Shown in pieces: positions 18,363 through 28,260 of a stretch of 64,000 bases of DNA (positions are counted from its first letter, which is position 1; the number at the start of each line of letters is the position of its first letter). Source of the stretch: Pseudomaricurvus sp033283175 (lineage in GTDB: Bacteria > Pseudomonadota > Gammaproteobacteria > Pseudomonadales > Cellvibrionaceae); NCBI GenBank assembly GCA_033283175.1, contig JAWMQM010000001.1:1240001-1304000 (forward strand). Direction: 5' to 3'. The notes beneath the pieces were generated by a model. It was not told where the DNA came from and searched no databases. It saw only the letters and a program-made list of their open reading frames with translations. The position numbers and the translations under genes were made by a program.

Positions 18363-19358
18363 ATGAAAGCAACACAAACAGTTTGTTCGGTTCTCTGTAT
18401 CCTTTCGGCGTGCACTGTTCCGTGTGCCAGCGCTGACAGTGCCGTTGATGACAGCACCAGCGACTCCTGGCTCACCGGCACAGTCTCATGGCTTGAGCGC
18501 CAGCAGGCCACACTCTCCCGCGGTGTCAGCGGCGCCGCCTCCGGCCTGGACCAGTACATTGCCCGTGACAGCTTCGACAGCGACCTGGTCAGCAAGAGCT
18601 ACGTGCAGATTCGCTTCAACCACGAGATATCGTCAGGCAATCCCAACGAAACCCGGGGCACTATCAAGACCCGCCTGGACCTGCCCAACAGTGAAAACAA
18701 ACTGAGCCTGTTTCTCGATTCCGATCCCGATGAACTCGACTCGGTTGATGAGCGCCAGCGCAACGTCACTGGCGATACCGTCGACAACCGGGATGAAGAT
18801 ATGGTGGCGGGACTGGCAATGCTGAACAAATTTCAGGAAACCTGGGACAGTGATCTGCGTTTCGGGGTGCGGGTGCGATGGCCACTGGACCCTTACAGCA
18901 AGGCCAGTTTCAGCCGCAGCGACCACCTGAATGAGGACTGGCGCTCGCGGCTGAAATTTTCGGCGAGTTATTTCGACTCCGGGGGTTGGCGCACCGACGG
19001 ACGCTGGGATATTTATATGCCCATCGACCAGCGCGACACCTTCCGCATCATTAACGAAGCGCAGTTTATTGACGCAGACAACGAGTGGGAGTTTTATCAC
19101 GGTTACTCCTTCTACCGTCGTTTCACCGACAGCTCACTGGAGTATCGCTTTTCAGTCAGCGGCAGCAGCGAACCCAATCCCAGGGTCACCAGTTACGGCT
19201 TCCGCATGCCGTGGCGCAGAAAACTCAACCGCGACTGGCTCTATTTCAAAGTTACACCGGAAGTTACCTTCCCCCGCAATCGCGGCTTCTCCGACACCTG
19301 GGCGATCTATTTCGGTCTCGAGGTGTTCTTTTCAGAGCACTATATTGAGAAACTTTGA
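18363..19358 (+). CDS. Exported beta-rich protein, unknown function
   Basis: The 331-residue product has a signal peptide (about 1-24, ending ASA). The mature chain has a short helical start (VSWLERQQATLSRG) and then many alternating beta strands with aromatic ends (YVQIRFNHEIS, WRSRLKFSASYFDS, YGFRMPWRRKL). This suggests an outer membrane barrel or a periplasmic beta protein. It starts 104 bp after the MscS gene in the same direction and may belong to the same unit. I do not recognise a family. Confidence 0.7.
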   Translation: MKATQTVCSVLCILSACTVPCASADSAVDDSTSDSWLTGTVSWLERQQATLSRGVSGAASGLDQYIARDSFDSDLVSKSYVQIRFNHEISSGNPNETRGTIKTRLDLPNSENKLSLFLDSDPDELDSVDERQRNVTGDTVDNRDEDMVAGLAMLNKFQETWDSDLRFGVRVRWPLDPYSKASFSRSDHLNEDWRSRLKFSASYFDSGGWRTDGRWDIYMPIDQRDTFRIINEAQFIDADNEWEFYHGYSFYRRFTDSSLEYRFSVSGSSEPNPRVTSYGFRMPWRRKLNRDWLYFKVTPEVTFPRNRGFSDTWAIYFGLEVFFSEHYIEKL

Positions 19359-19435
19359 GAAAATTCGGCCAGGGCGATGATGTTGACGCCCCAGCGGCGC
19401 TCTTCAGTCCGGGCACTTGCAAACTACACCGCACA

Positions 19436-19462
19436 ACGAAAAAAGGGGCCAGAGGCCCCTAC
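19436..19462 (-). terminator. Terminator of the leftward hydantoinase operon
   Basis: AGGGGCC and GGCCCCT form a seven-base stem with a three-base loop, followed on the minus strand by TTTTTT. It lies about 80 bp beyond the hydantoinase A stop codon. Confidence 0.75.
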
Positions 19463-19464
19463 CT

Positions 19465-19484
19465 GGTGGCGGATACCCGCCACC
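19465..19484. repeat. Perfect eight-base hairpin next to the terminator
   Basis: GGTGGCGG, ATAC, CCGCCACC makes a GC-rich hairpin without a T-run. It may pause RNA polymerase or protect the 3-prime end of the hydantoinase transcript. Confidence 0.45.
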
Positions 19485-19543
19485 GAAGCTGCAATCGTGA
19501 TGCCCCGCAGGGCACCAGAGCTACAGCCCTGTGTTGTATCAAC

Positions 19544-21625
19544 TCAGTGGCTGTATACCTTTCTCAGTTCGTAATCACCGGCATCATCCACCAGCGCTTT
19601 CCAACCGGGATAGACCACAATGGTGGTGAAGGTGGTTTCGATAATAGCCGGCCCCATTACCTCATGGCCTGGTACCAGGGTCGTATCCAGATAGACCGGA
19701 GTCTCCTGATAACCCTCACCCAGGTTAGCGCGACGATGTTTCGCTGGTGTGGCTGCTGCGCTCGGCGCACTGAAACCTTCACCCACAAACGGTGACGCCG
19801 TGTCCACGGCAGAGATCAGGCGCACACCGATAATTTCCGGTAGCTCGCCTTCGCGAATATGGTCAAACTCTTCCATGTGGCGCTTGTTGAATGCCGCCAG
19901 TGCCTTGTCACCAAAGCCGGCATCAAGGAAGCCGAAGTCCTGCTTGCCCTGACAGCTGTGCATATCAAAACTGGCAGCGAAGTTCTGGCCCGCGTAGCGC
20001 ATATTCAGCTGGTAGTGGAAGGTCACCTTGTCGGTAGCGAAGCCCGCATCGCCCAGGTATTTTTCGGCGCGCGCTTCCAGATCCAGCCACAGTCCTTTCA
20101 GGACATCCAGATCCAGGTTATCCACCTGGAAGCTGCAGGAGCGCTCTTCGTCGATGGTAGGCTTGGCCACCAGGGTGCCCAGCGCGGAGAAGGTGGGTGA
20201 CGCTTTGGGTACCAATACTTTTTCAATACCCAGCGCATCAGCATGAACTGCGGCAAAGGCCGGACCGTTACCACCGTAGGCAAGCATCACCATCTCCTTG
20301 GAGTCCACGCCTTTGCCGGCGGTGGTGCGACGCACGGCCTGGATCATGTTGGCATTAACCACACGCCAGCAGTCAAACGCGGCATCCTCGGCGCTGTACC
20401 CCATCTCATCACCAATGGCCTGGAAGGCTTCTTCCACACCGTCACGGGTGAGGGAGAAACTGCCACCGGCAAACTCGGCTTCCGCGGAGAGGATACCCAG
20501 CATCAACAGGGCGTCGGTAACTGTAGGCTTTTTACCACCGCGGCCATAACAGATCGGACCTGGCTCGGAACCGGCAGACTCCGGGCCCACCTGAATTTCA
20601 CCACCGGCCACATGACAGACAGAGCCGCCACCGGCACCCAGGGTTTCCACCTGCACCATGGGCACACCCACCAGGTAACGGTGGTGAATGTTCCAGCCGG
20701 CTACTGCAGGTGCCTGGCCTTTAACAACCATGGACATATCGTAGGAGGTACCACCCATATCCACACACAGCAGATTGGGTGAGCCCTTGGCCACACCAGT
20801 GTGGGCGGAACCGATCACACCACCGGCCGGACCGGACGCCAGTACACGGATAGGCGAGCCATCAATGTACTCTTTGGTCATAACGCCGCCGCTGGCCTGC
20901 ATCACCATCAGCTGCTTCTGGTAACCACCTTCTTTCAGGCGACTCACCAGTTTTTCCAGGTAGGAAGTTACGCGCGGCGCCACATAGGCATTGACCACGG
21001 TGGTACTGGTGCGGTCGTATTCCGGGCCACGTGGCAGTACCTGGTGGGAAACGGAGAGGTGTACGCCGGGCAGCTCTTCTTTCACGATCTCGGCAATGCG
21101 CTTTTCGTGGGCCGGATTCACAAACGAGAACAGGGTAGAAATCGCAACAGATTCTACGCCCTGCTTTTTCAGCTTGGCGCACTGGGTGCGCACAGCCGTT
21201 TCGTCCAGCTCCTTGTACACACTGCCATCGGCCAGCATACGCTCGGGCACAGTCAGGCGACGACGGCGGGGCGTGATCTGCTTGAAGGGCTTGAGGGTGG
21301 CATCCCAGATGTTCTCTTTAAAGCCACGACGATATTCCATCTCATCGCGGAAACCTTCAGTGGTGATGAGGCCGGTAACGGCGCCATTCATTTCAATCAG
21401 GGTGTTATCGGCAATGGTGGTGCCGTGCACGATGGCATCACACTGACCGAGGAAGTCCGCCAGCGTCAGGCCCTCTTTCTCCGCCAGTTTGGAGAGACCG
21501 GTCATCACACCGATGGAGCGGTCTTCCGGGGTACTCAGGTTCTTGTGAAGAATCACCTCTTCACCTTTCAGCATGGCGAAGTCCGTAAAGGTGCCGCCAA
21601 TATCAATACCAACACGATAAGTCAT
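19544..21625 (-). CDS. hyuA: Hydantoinase/oxoprolinase subunit A (HyuA-type)
   Basis: The 693-residue protein has the N-terminal acetate/sugar-kinase-like ATP site VGIDIGGTFTDFAML (5-19), IVHGTTIADNTLIE, and the second phosphate motif VDMGGTSYDMSM. The layout is that of N-methylhydantoinase A, 5-oxoprolinase and the ATPase subunit of acetone/acetophenone carboxylases. The reaction is ATP-dependent hydrolysis or carboxylation of a cyclic amide or ketone. Which one applies cannot be decided here. It lies 13 bases downstream of the B subunit gene and forms an operon with it. Confidence 0.92.
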   Translation of the reverse strand: MTYRVGIDIGGTFTDFAMLKGEEVILHKNLSTPEDRSIGVMTGLSKLAEKEGLTLADFLGQCDAIVHGTTIADNTLIEMNGAVTGLITTEGFRDEMEYRRGFKENIWDATLKPFKQITPRRRRLTVPERMLADGSVYKELDETAVRTQCAKLKKQGVESVAISTLFSFVNPAHEKRIAEIVKEELPGVHLSVSHQVLPRGPEYDRTSTTVVNAYVAPRVTSYLEKLVSRLKEGGYQKQLMVMQASGGVMTKEYIDGSPIRVLASGPAGGVIGSAHTGVAKGSPNLLCVDMGGTSYDMSMVVKGQAPAVAGWNIHHRYLVGVPMVQVETLGAGGGSVCHVAGGEIQVGPESAGSEPGPICYGRGGKKPTVTDALLMLGILSAEAEFAGGSFSLTRDGVEEAFQAIGDEMGYSAEDAAFDCWRVVNANMIQAVRRTTAGKGVDSKEMVMLAYGGNGPAFAAVHADALGIEKVLVPKASPTFSALGTLVAKPTIDEERSCSFQVDNLDLDVLKGLWLDLEARAEKYLGDAGFATDKVTFHYQLNMRYAGQNFAASFDMHSCQGKQDFGFLDAGFGDKALAAFNKRHMEEFDHIREGELPEIIGVRLISAVDTASPFVGEGFSAPSAAATPAKHRRANLGEGYQETPVYLDTTLVPGHEVMGPAIIETTFTTIVVYPGWKALVDDAGDYELRKVYSH

Positions 21626-21638
21626 TTTTATCTGCTCC

Positions 21639-23450
21639 TTACACCGCTGCAGCTTTCATCTCGGCACGCAGCGCTTCGGTTGCGGCAACGTCTACCTTCA
21701 GGTCGTACTCTTCCAGCGAACCGGTCAGCACCACGCCGTATTTTTCACGGGCAGCTTTCAGGCTCACATACTCATCCAGTACGTCTTCTTTCACCGCTTC
21801 CGGATCGCGGTTCAGCGCCGGACCAAAGCCGGCACCGCCGCCGTGCTGATAGGCCATCACTGCACCGGTGGGCAGCTGGGTGCTCTCCACCAGCTCGATT
21901 TTGTACTCGTCTTCGGTGCCCACCAGGAAGTGGTTGGAGTAGGGGATAGCGTCATCACCGCCACACATGCCGCGCAGCGGGTGTTTGGCCGATACCATCC
22001 ACGCCATGGCCGAGACCGGCTCCAGTACTTTCTTCACGTTGAGACTGCCGGGTGCACCGCGCCACTGGCCGGCACCGCCACCGTCGGTCACCATTTCACG
22101 GCTCAGGTTGAGTACCGGGAAACGGGCTTCAGACTCTTCCGCCATGGCCAGTAACAGGCCACCCAGGGAAGAGGGACAGGAGCCCCAGCCGTCGATGCCT
22201 TTAACCGCCGAGGCGTCCATGGAGCGGGAGTCCACACCCTGGTCCATCCACATCATGCCGCTGTCGTAGAAGCCGACTACCGCGTTGGGCATACCAATCT
22301 TGTACACCTGTGGCTGGGCGCGCTCGGGCACCAGCTCCGACAGGGCCACACACACCGCCTCGGTGATCTCGCAGGCCGGGTGGAAAGAACCCAGTGCGGC
22401 AGGCTTGTTGGGTGGCGGATGGGCAATACAGCCCTCGGGGATCACAAACTCCACCGCGTTGAAGAGGCCTTCATTCTTGGGAATGGTGGGATCGATCATG
22501 CCGCACAGCTGGGTCATGACGTAGCCGCGGGAGTTACCGTAGGTGTTCCACACACCCACCAGGTTCTGGCGATCATCGGTACCGGTGAGGTCGATGGAGA
22601 GGTCATCGCCATTGACATTCAGGGTCACCTTCACCTTGATGTCCGGCGTGCCCTGGGTGTCAGCATCAACCCAGGTCTCACCCACGTAGGTGCCGTCGGG
22701 CCACTTGGCGATCTCTTCACGGAAACGACGCTCGGTGTTGTCCACGCTGTAGTTCAGCGCCGCACGTACCGCATCAGTGCCAAACTTGCGGATCATATCC
22801 TGCAGTTGGCGGGCCGCGATCTGCACACCACCGATCATCGCCGCCAGGTCACCGGCAAAGGTGGCGAAGCGGTTGTTGCGCTCCACCAGCTTGATTACGT
22901 CGCGACGCTTCTCACCGCGATGCACCAGTTTCAGACAGGGGATGGCCAGGCCTTCGGTAAAGATATCAGTGGCTTCCAGCGTATAACCGCCGGGATCCTT
23001 ACCACCGGTATCGCCCTGGTGCGCCTGCAGGCACTGCACCATCACCAGTTCGCCATTGTCATCGAACACCGGCGCGTAGACGTTATAGTCCGGCAGGTGG
23101 CCACCGCCGTGGTCAGGGTCATTGCCGAGAAATACATCGCCCGGTCCCCAATCAAACTCTTCGAAGTTCATCAGGCCGTAGCGCACCGTCAGCTGGGTCA
23201 CGAAGGTGAGGTGCGGCGTACCCACAGAGCCCACTACCAGACGGCCGTGGGAGTCGATGATGGAGCTGTTGCGCTCATTCGACTGGTTGATCAGTGGGGA
23301 TGACGCCGCGCGCCCCAGGTGCGCACAGGACTCAAAACAGATGGTTTCCAGAGCGCCGCGAATAATACTCGCCGTAACCGCATCGATCTCCACATTGGTG
23401 GGCAGCGGGTCGCGCTTGGCGGCCAGCTTTCTGTTTAACTCAAATGACAT
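21639..23450 (-). CDS. hyuB: Hydantoinase/oxoprolinase subunit B (HyuB-type)
   Basis: The 603-residue protein shows the HyuB signatures SSIIDSHGRLVVGS, DVFLGNDPDHGGGHLPD, YGNSRGYVMTQL and the glycine-rich C-terminus YQHGGGAGFGP. It forms the substrate-modifying partner of the A subunit in hydantoinase, oxoprolinase and acetophenone-carboxylase type complexes. The ATG at 23450 has AGAGGA upstream and starts MSFELNRKL; an upstream in-frame extension has no such support. It is the first gene of the two-gene operon. No third small carboxylase subunit is visible, which argues for a hydantoinase-like rather than acetone carboxylase role. Confidence 0.92.
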   Translation of the reverse strand: MSFELNRKLAAKRDPLPTNVEIDAVTASIIRGALETICFESCAHLGRAASSPLINQSNERNSSIIDSHGRLVVGSVGTPHLTFVTQLTVRYGLMNFEEFDWGPGDVFLGNDPDHGGGHLPDYNVYAPVFDDNGELVMVQCLQAHQGDTGGKDPGGYTLEATDIFTEGLAIPCLKLVHRGEKRRDVIKLVERNNRFATFAGDLAAMIGGVQIAARQLQDMIRKFGTDAVRAALNYSVDNTERRFREEIAKWPDGTYVGETWVDADTQGTPDIKVKVTLNVNGDDLSIDLTGTDDRQNLVGVWNTYGNSRGYVMTQLCGMIDPTIPKNEGLFNAVEFVIPEGCIAHPPPNKPAALGSFHPACEITEAVCVALSELVPERAQPQVYKIGMPNAVVGFYDSGMMWMDQGVDSRSMDASAVKGIDGWGSCPSSLGGLLLAMAEESEARFPVLNLSREMVTDGGGAGQWRGAPGSLNVKKVLEPVSAMAWMVSAKHPLRGMCGGDDAIPYSNHFLVGTEDEYKIELVESTQLPTGAVMAYQHGGGAGFGPALNRDPEAVKEDVLDEYVSLKAAREKYGVVLTGSLEEYDLKVDVAATEALRAEMKAAAV

Positions 23451-23881
23451 AGTGACATTCCTCTTTAACCCTGTCGGTGTCTCTCTGCCCCTGCCCGGAG
23501 ACGGCACAAAGGGGCTCCTCCCGGCACCGCAGCAGGAGTCGGGGGTTGGTGGCTTACTAAACCATAAGGCCTCGGTGGAATCCCGACCAATCGCGTTGCG
23601 CTATCGACAGTTAGCGCAGATAACCCCCTCCAGACCAGCGCAGACTGCAGCTCCTGCCTATAGATAAGGGTGATTTTCGCGCCAATTGCCCCTGCCGGAC
23701 AGGCAAAATGCCTGCAACTGCACAATCCCGGCTGGCCTGCCGTGCGTCAGCCGGCAGTTGCGGTAAGATGATTCGCCTGATGTGCCCATCAGCCACAGAC
23801 TAATAAATAGCAGAGCCGCCGGTAACCTGCGTAACCGCCGCCGGCAGACTCAGAGACGCAACCACAGTTGGAGCGATAGAC
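23451..23881. other. Divergent promoter region without a gene
   Basis: These 431 bp separate the leftward hyuB and the rightward SDR gene. No convincing reading frame is seen. An inverted pair GCAACTGC (23714-23721) and GCAGTTGC (23754-23761) lies in the SDR-proximal half and could be a regulator site. Promoters in both directions are expected, but I could not fix clean -35/-10 boxes. Confidence 0.5.
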
Positions 23882-24658
23882 ATGGCCAATCCATCCGAGA
23901 AACCCGTTGTCCTGATTACCGGTGCCAGCTCCGGTATCGGCGCCGTTACCGTTAAACGCTTTGCCAACGCCGGCTGGAACATCGTCGCGCTGGCCCGCCG
24001 CAAAGAGCGCCTGGAAGAGCTGGCTGCATCGCTGGCCGGTGTCGCGGAAGTGGCCATTGTGGTGGGTGACGTGGCGGATCGCGAAGTGCCCAAGAAAGCC
24101 GTGCAGGCCGCCATGGACACCTTTGGTCGCCTCGACTCCCTGGTGAATAACGCCGGTGCCGGCAAGTGGAACCGGGTGGGTGATACCGATGATGACACTC
24201 TGGATGAAGTGATCGATATCAGCCTGAAAGCGCCGTTCCGCTTCGCCCGTGAGGCCCTGGCGGTGATGCAGCCCGGCTCCTCCATCATCAACATCGGTTC
24301 TGTGTTTGGCATCACCAGCGGCCTGGCCGGCGGCGCCTACTCCACCGTCAAGGCCGGCCTCATCGGCATGACCCGCAGCCTCGCCTGCGACTACGGCCCC
24401 GAGGGTATCCGCTCCAACCTGATTGCTCCCGGCGTGATCAAGACCGAGATGACCGACGCTTACTGGGAGAGCGACTACTTCCAGCGCACCAACCACGAGA
24501 TTACCCCTTTCAACCGTGAAGGTACTGCCGACGACGTAGCCAACTGTGTTTTCTTCCTGGCCTCCAATGAGGGCAGTTACCTGAATGGTCAGGTGATTGC
24601 TCTGGATGGCGGCTGGAGTACTACCAAGTATGTGTCGCCGGAGACGCTGGCTCGCTAA
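23882..24658 (+). CDS. Short-chain dehydrogenase/reductase (SDR)
   Basis: The 258-residue classical SDR has TGASSGIG (14-21), NNAG, and the catalytic series Ser (in NIGSVFG), Tyr and Lys (YSTVK). An ALARRKERLEE segment after the second strand suggests NADP preference through its arginines. The C-terminal YLNGQVIALDGGW is typical of FabG-like SDRs. It is divergent from the hydantoinase operon and followed by a repeat-rich gap, so it may be monocistronic. The substrate is unknown. Confidence 0.9.
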   Translation: MANPSEKPVVLITGASSGIGAVTVKRFANAGWNIVALARRKERLEELAASLAGVAEVAIVVGDVADREVPKKAVQAAMDTFGRLDSLVNNAGAGKWNRVGDTDDDTLDEVIDISLKAPFRFAREALAVMQPGSSIINIGSVFGITSGLAGGAYSTVKAGLIGMTRSLACDYGPEGIRSNLIAPGVIKTEMTDAYWESDYFQRTNHEITPFNREGTADDVANCVFFLASNEGSYLNGQVIALDGGWSTTKYVSPETLAR

Positions 24659-24746
24659 GCGGGTTTCTTTCCGCTTCCGACGCAGGGATGTGCCGGGGTA
24701 TTAGCGCCCTGAAAGTATATGGGCCGTGAATTTGTGCTGCCCTTTT

Positions 24747-25173
24747 CGCCCTCATGGGCGAGTCACTTTTCTTTGTCGCCCAAAGAAAAGTAACCAAAAG
24801 GCCGCTCCTGCGCATCCATGCGCCCGCGGTATTTGGACGTCCGTGTCCTTCAAAGGGCGACCCGGGTTCGCTGGTCAGCTGGTAAAAACACCAGCTGACT
24901 TCCCTCTCTCCGGGCTGTCTGCGGGGGGATCGAGTCCGTGCCAATGCCATGATGATTCCGAATTCAAAAGATCGCCCAGAGGACTGGGCTCCTACGAAAC
25001 CCGGATCGTGCGCTGTAGGAGCGCGGTCCTCCGCGCGATCTTTTCGGCTTTTTGAAATCTGTTTTGAATATGGCGCGGAGGTGGGGCTGGGCTTTCTTTT
25101 GGTTACTCACGTGTGCCCGCTGTATCGGTATTTCTTTGCCCAAACAAAGAAAAGTAACTCGCCCGGCAGGGCG
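24747..25173. repeat. Long inverted-repeat element around a REPIN
   Basis: The left arm (24747-24800) and right arm (about 25097-25173) are inverted copies sharing CGCCCT, GGGCGAGT(C/T)ACTTTTCTTTG, CCCAAAGAAA and AGTAACCAAAAG. The right arm carries an extra insertion of about 25 bp. The left arm alone also folds on itself through CTTTTCTTTG/CAAAGAAAAG. There is no transposase, so this looks like a non-autonomous or decayed element. Confidence 0.6.
24966..25044. repeat. REPIN: two inverted 30-bp REP units
   Basis: Two 30-bp units in opposite orientation (24966-24995 and 25015-25044) share outer ends AAAAGATCGC/GCGATCTTTT and inner ends GCTCCTAC/GTAGGAGC. Each has its own hairpin (GCCCA-TGGGC and GCGCGG-CCGCGC). 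The spacer is 19 bp. The same REP type occurs at 61227-61604. Confidence 0.75.
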
Positions 25174-25323
25174 AAACCCAAAGCCCAAATCACTCAAAGC
25201 CCCCAAACAACCCATGCCTGAATGGGCAGCTTACAAGACAAAACCGACACCCCCATAGCGCTCCCCCCGCGACCTGCCCATACTGGCCCCATTCCATAAG
25301 AACTGATAACGGGACCCAGCCTC

Positions 25324-26394
<1,071 letters not shown>

Positions 26395-26409
26395 GACTGG
26401 CCGTGGGGA

Positions 26410-27243
26410 TTACTCGGTTGCCGTCCGCGGCGCAGCGGGCTTGTCTTCATCGGTAATACGCACCAGGGGATAGGCCAGCTCTTCCAGCCAATGCACGTCC
26501 TTACCCGGTAGACCGTATTTGGCGGGGCGCCCCTGCGGGATGTGCAGGGTGCCGAACACCCAATCCCAGAACGACAGGATGGTGCAGAAGTTGCGGTAAT
26601 TCTTGCCGTCGTGGCCATAGCCATGGTGGGTGTGGTGAATACCGGGTGACACAAACACATGCTCCAGGGCGCGAAACGCCGGGCCGATAAAGCGCTGGCG
26701 GCGCAGGCTGTCGTCCCAGCGGAAGTTGGAGTGGGTCACCAGGTTCCAGCCCTGCAGCAGCAGGATGTAGACCAGCACCGCCTCGTGCATACCCAGAAAC
26801 AGGGCCAGACCGTTCACCCAGCCGGACGGGATGATGAAATACCAGCTCAGGTTCAGGCGATAGTTCAGCAGCACATTCATATGCCGGCCGGAGTGGTGGG
26901 TGCGGTGTATCTTCCATAGGATGGGATGCTGGCGCGGCTGATGCGCCCAGCGATGCACCCAGTAAAACGCCAGCTCTCCCACCAGCATCACCAATGGCAG
27001 CGCCACCCAGAAGGGCAGCTCCGCCAGCCTTCCGGCCCAGGCTTGCGGCAGGACAAAGCCGTAGAAGGAAGCTATCAGCGCTGCCGCCAGCGGGCCCAGT
27101 ACACTGCGACCCAGCAGAAAACTGGCGGCCACAATGATGAAATCGCCCTTGCGGTACACACCCTTGTGGCGCCCGGCCAGTACCTCCATCACCAGCACCA
27201 CCACAGACGCCGCCGCCATCCACAAGAAATAGGTCTGCATCAC
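26410..27243 (-). CDS. Sterol desaturase / fatty acid hydroxylase family membrane protein
   Basis: The 277-residue integral membrane protein carries the eight-histidine di-iron motif set of this superfamily: HRWAHQ, HRTHHSGRHMN and HTHHGYGHDGKN. Several hydrophobic segments lie before (about 1-105) and between the motifs. Members use oxygen to hydroxylate or desaturate sterols, fatty acids, carotenoids or ether lipids. It is divergent from a LysR regulator 123 bp away, which probably controls it. The substrate cannot be told. Confidence 0.9.
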   Translation of the reverse strand: MMQTYFLWMAAASVVVLVMEVLAGRHKGVYRKGDFIIVAASFLLGRSVLGPLAAALIASFYGFVLPQAWAGRLAELPFWVALPLVMLVGELAFYWVHRWAHQPRQHPILWKIHRTHHSGRHMNVLLNYRLNLSWYFIIPSGWVNGLALFLGMHEAVLVYILLLQGWNLVTHSNFRWDDSLRRQRFIGPAFRALEHVFVSPGIHHTHHGYGHDGKNYRNFCTILSFWDWVFGTLHIPQGRPAKYGLPGKDVHWLEELAYPLVRITDEDKPAAPRTATE

Positions 27244-27366
27244 GCTCTCCCGTTAATTATCGGTCTTTCTCTGGAGGGGTAATGTGGTTGCTTTGCGCCG
27301 CTGTGTACAATGCGGATACAACAGACAGGGTATGCACACAGGTAATGCCCACCCCGGAGACGCGCA

Positions 27367-28260
27367 ATGGACCTGGACATCAAACGCTGGCGGCAGGCTC
27401 TCACGGTCGCCCGCTGCGGCAGCTTTTCCCAGGCCGCAGAGGAGCTGCACATCACCCAGCCGGCCCTGAGCCGCAGCATCGCCACCCTGGAAGAGCGGTA
27501 TGGCATCCGCCTGTTTGATCGTGGCCACACCGGAGTCAGCGTGACGGCGGTGGGACGTCAGGCGCTGGAACAGGCGGAGACCCTGCTGCAGAGCGCCCGT
27601 GCCATGGAGAGCAACCTGCAGCTGTTTGGCCGCGGCAGTGCCGGCCGGGTGACTTTTGGTATGGGACCGATGATCGCCGCCCTGCTGTTGCCGGAGCTGA
27701 GCCGGCAGCTGCTGCAGACCCAACCCAATGTGCTGCTTCACGCCGTCACCAAATCCGCCACCCTGCTCTACGAAGAGCTGCTGGAGGAGAGTATCGAACT
27801 GTTTTTCTGCGCTGAGGGGCAGCTAAGCGGCCTGCCGGCCATCAGCTGCGACACCGTGGGCTATCTGGATCTGGCGCTGCTGGTCAGGACGCAGCACCCG
27901 CTGGCGGGGCGGGAAGTGGTCAGCCATGAGGATATCGCCCCGTTTCCGGCCCTTTCCGGCACCGAAATCTCGCGCATCATGGACCGCCCGGGTAGCGGGG
28001 GCTTTATCTGCGACAACTACCATATCCTGCGCGACCTTACCCTCGACATAGACGCGGTGTGGGCCTCGTCGCCCCAGCTGGTGCCGGAAGAGATTGCCGG
28101 TGGCCGGCTCAAGGCCCTGCAACTCACCGACTCCCCGCTGCAGTCCGCGGTTCCCATCGGCGTGGTGCAGCGTGCCGGCAGCTCCCTGTCGCCGGCAGCC
28201 CAGCACCTGGTGGAGCAGGTGCGACAGCAGCTGGCGCTGATCAGCCCCGTCGCGCCTTAG
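27367..28260 (+). CDS. LysR-family transcriptional regulator
   Basis: The 297-residue protein has the N-terminal LysR winged helix-turn-helix (about 1-60: MDLDIKRWRQALTV, SFSQAAEELHITQPALSRSI, RYGIRLFDRG) and a C-terminal co-inducer domain (about 90-290). It is divergent from the sterol-desaturase-family gene, the usual arrangement for a LysR activator and its target. Its stop codon overlaps that of the convergent HPP gene. The inducer is unknown. Confidence 0.92.
   Translation: MDLDIKRWRQALTVARCGSFSQAAEELHITQPALSRSIATLEERYGIRLFDRGHTGVSVTAVGRQALEQAETLLQSARAMESNLQLFGRGSAGRVTFGMGPMIAALLLPELSRQLLQTQPNVLLHAVTKSATLLYEELLEESIELFFCAEGQLSGLPAISCDTVGYLDLALLVRTQHPLAGREVVSHEDIAPFPALSGTEISRIMDRPGSGGFICDNYHILRDLTLDIDAVWASSPQLVPEEIAGGRLKALQLTDSPLQSAVPIGVVQRAGSSLSPAAQHLVEQVRQQLALISPVAP

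Larger units (their letters stand above)
24659..25323. other. Repeat-rich gene-free gap
   Basis: This 665-bp gap holds a composite of long inverted arms around a REPIN (separate entries). Short frames inside it follow the repeats, have no family features, and are not called. The last 50 bp precede the aldo/keto reductase gene and probably hold its promoter. Confidence 0.6.

Noticed and set aside
24659..25323. Several short frames in the repeat-rich gap
   Set aside because: They follow the inverted arms and REP hairpins, appear on both strands alike, and have no start signals or family features.
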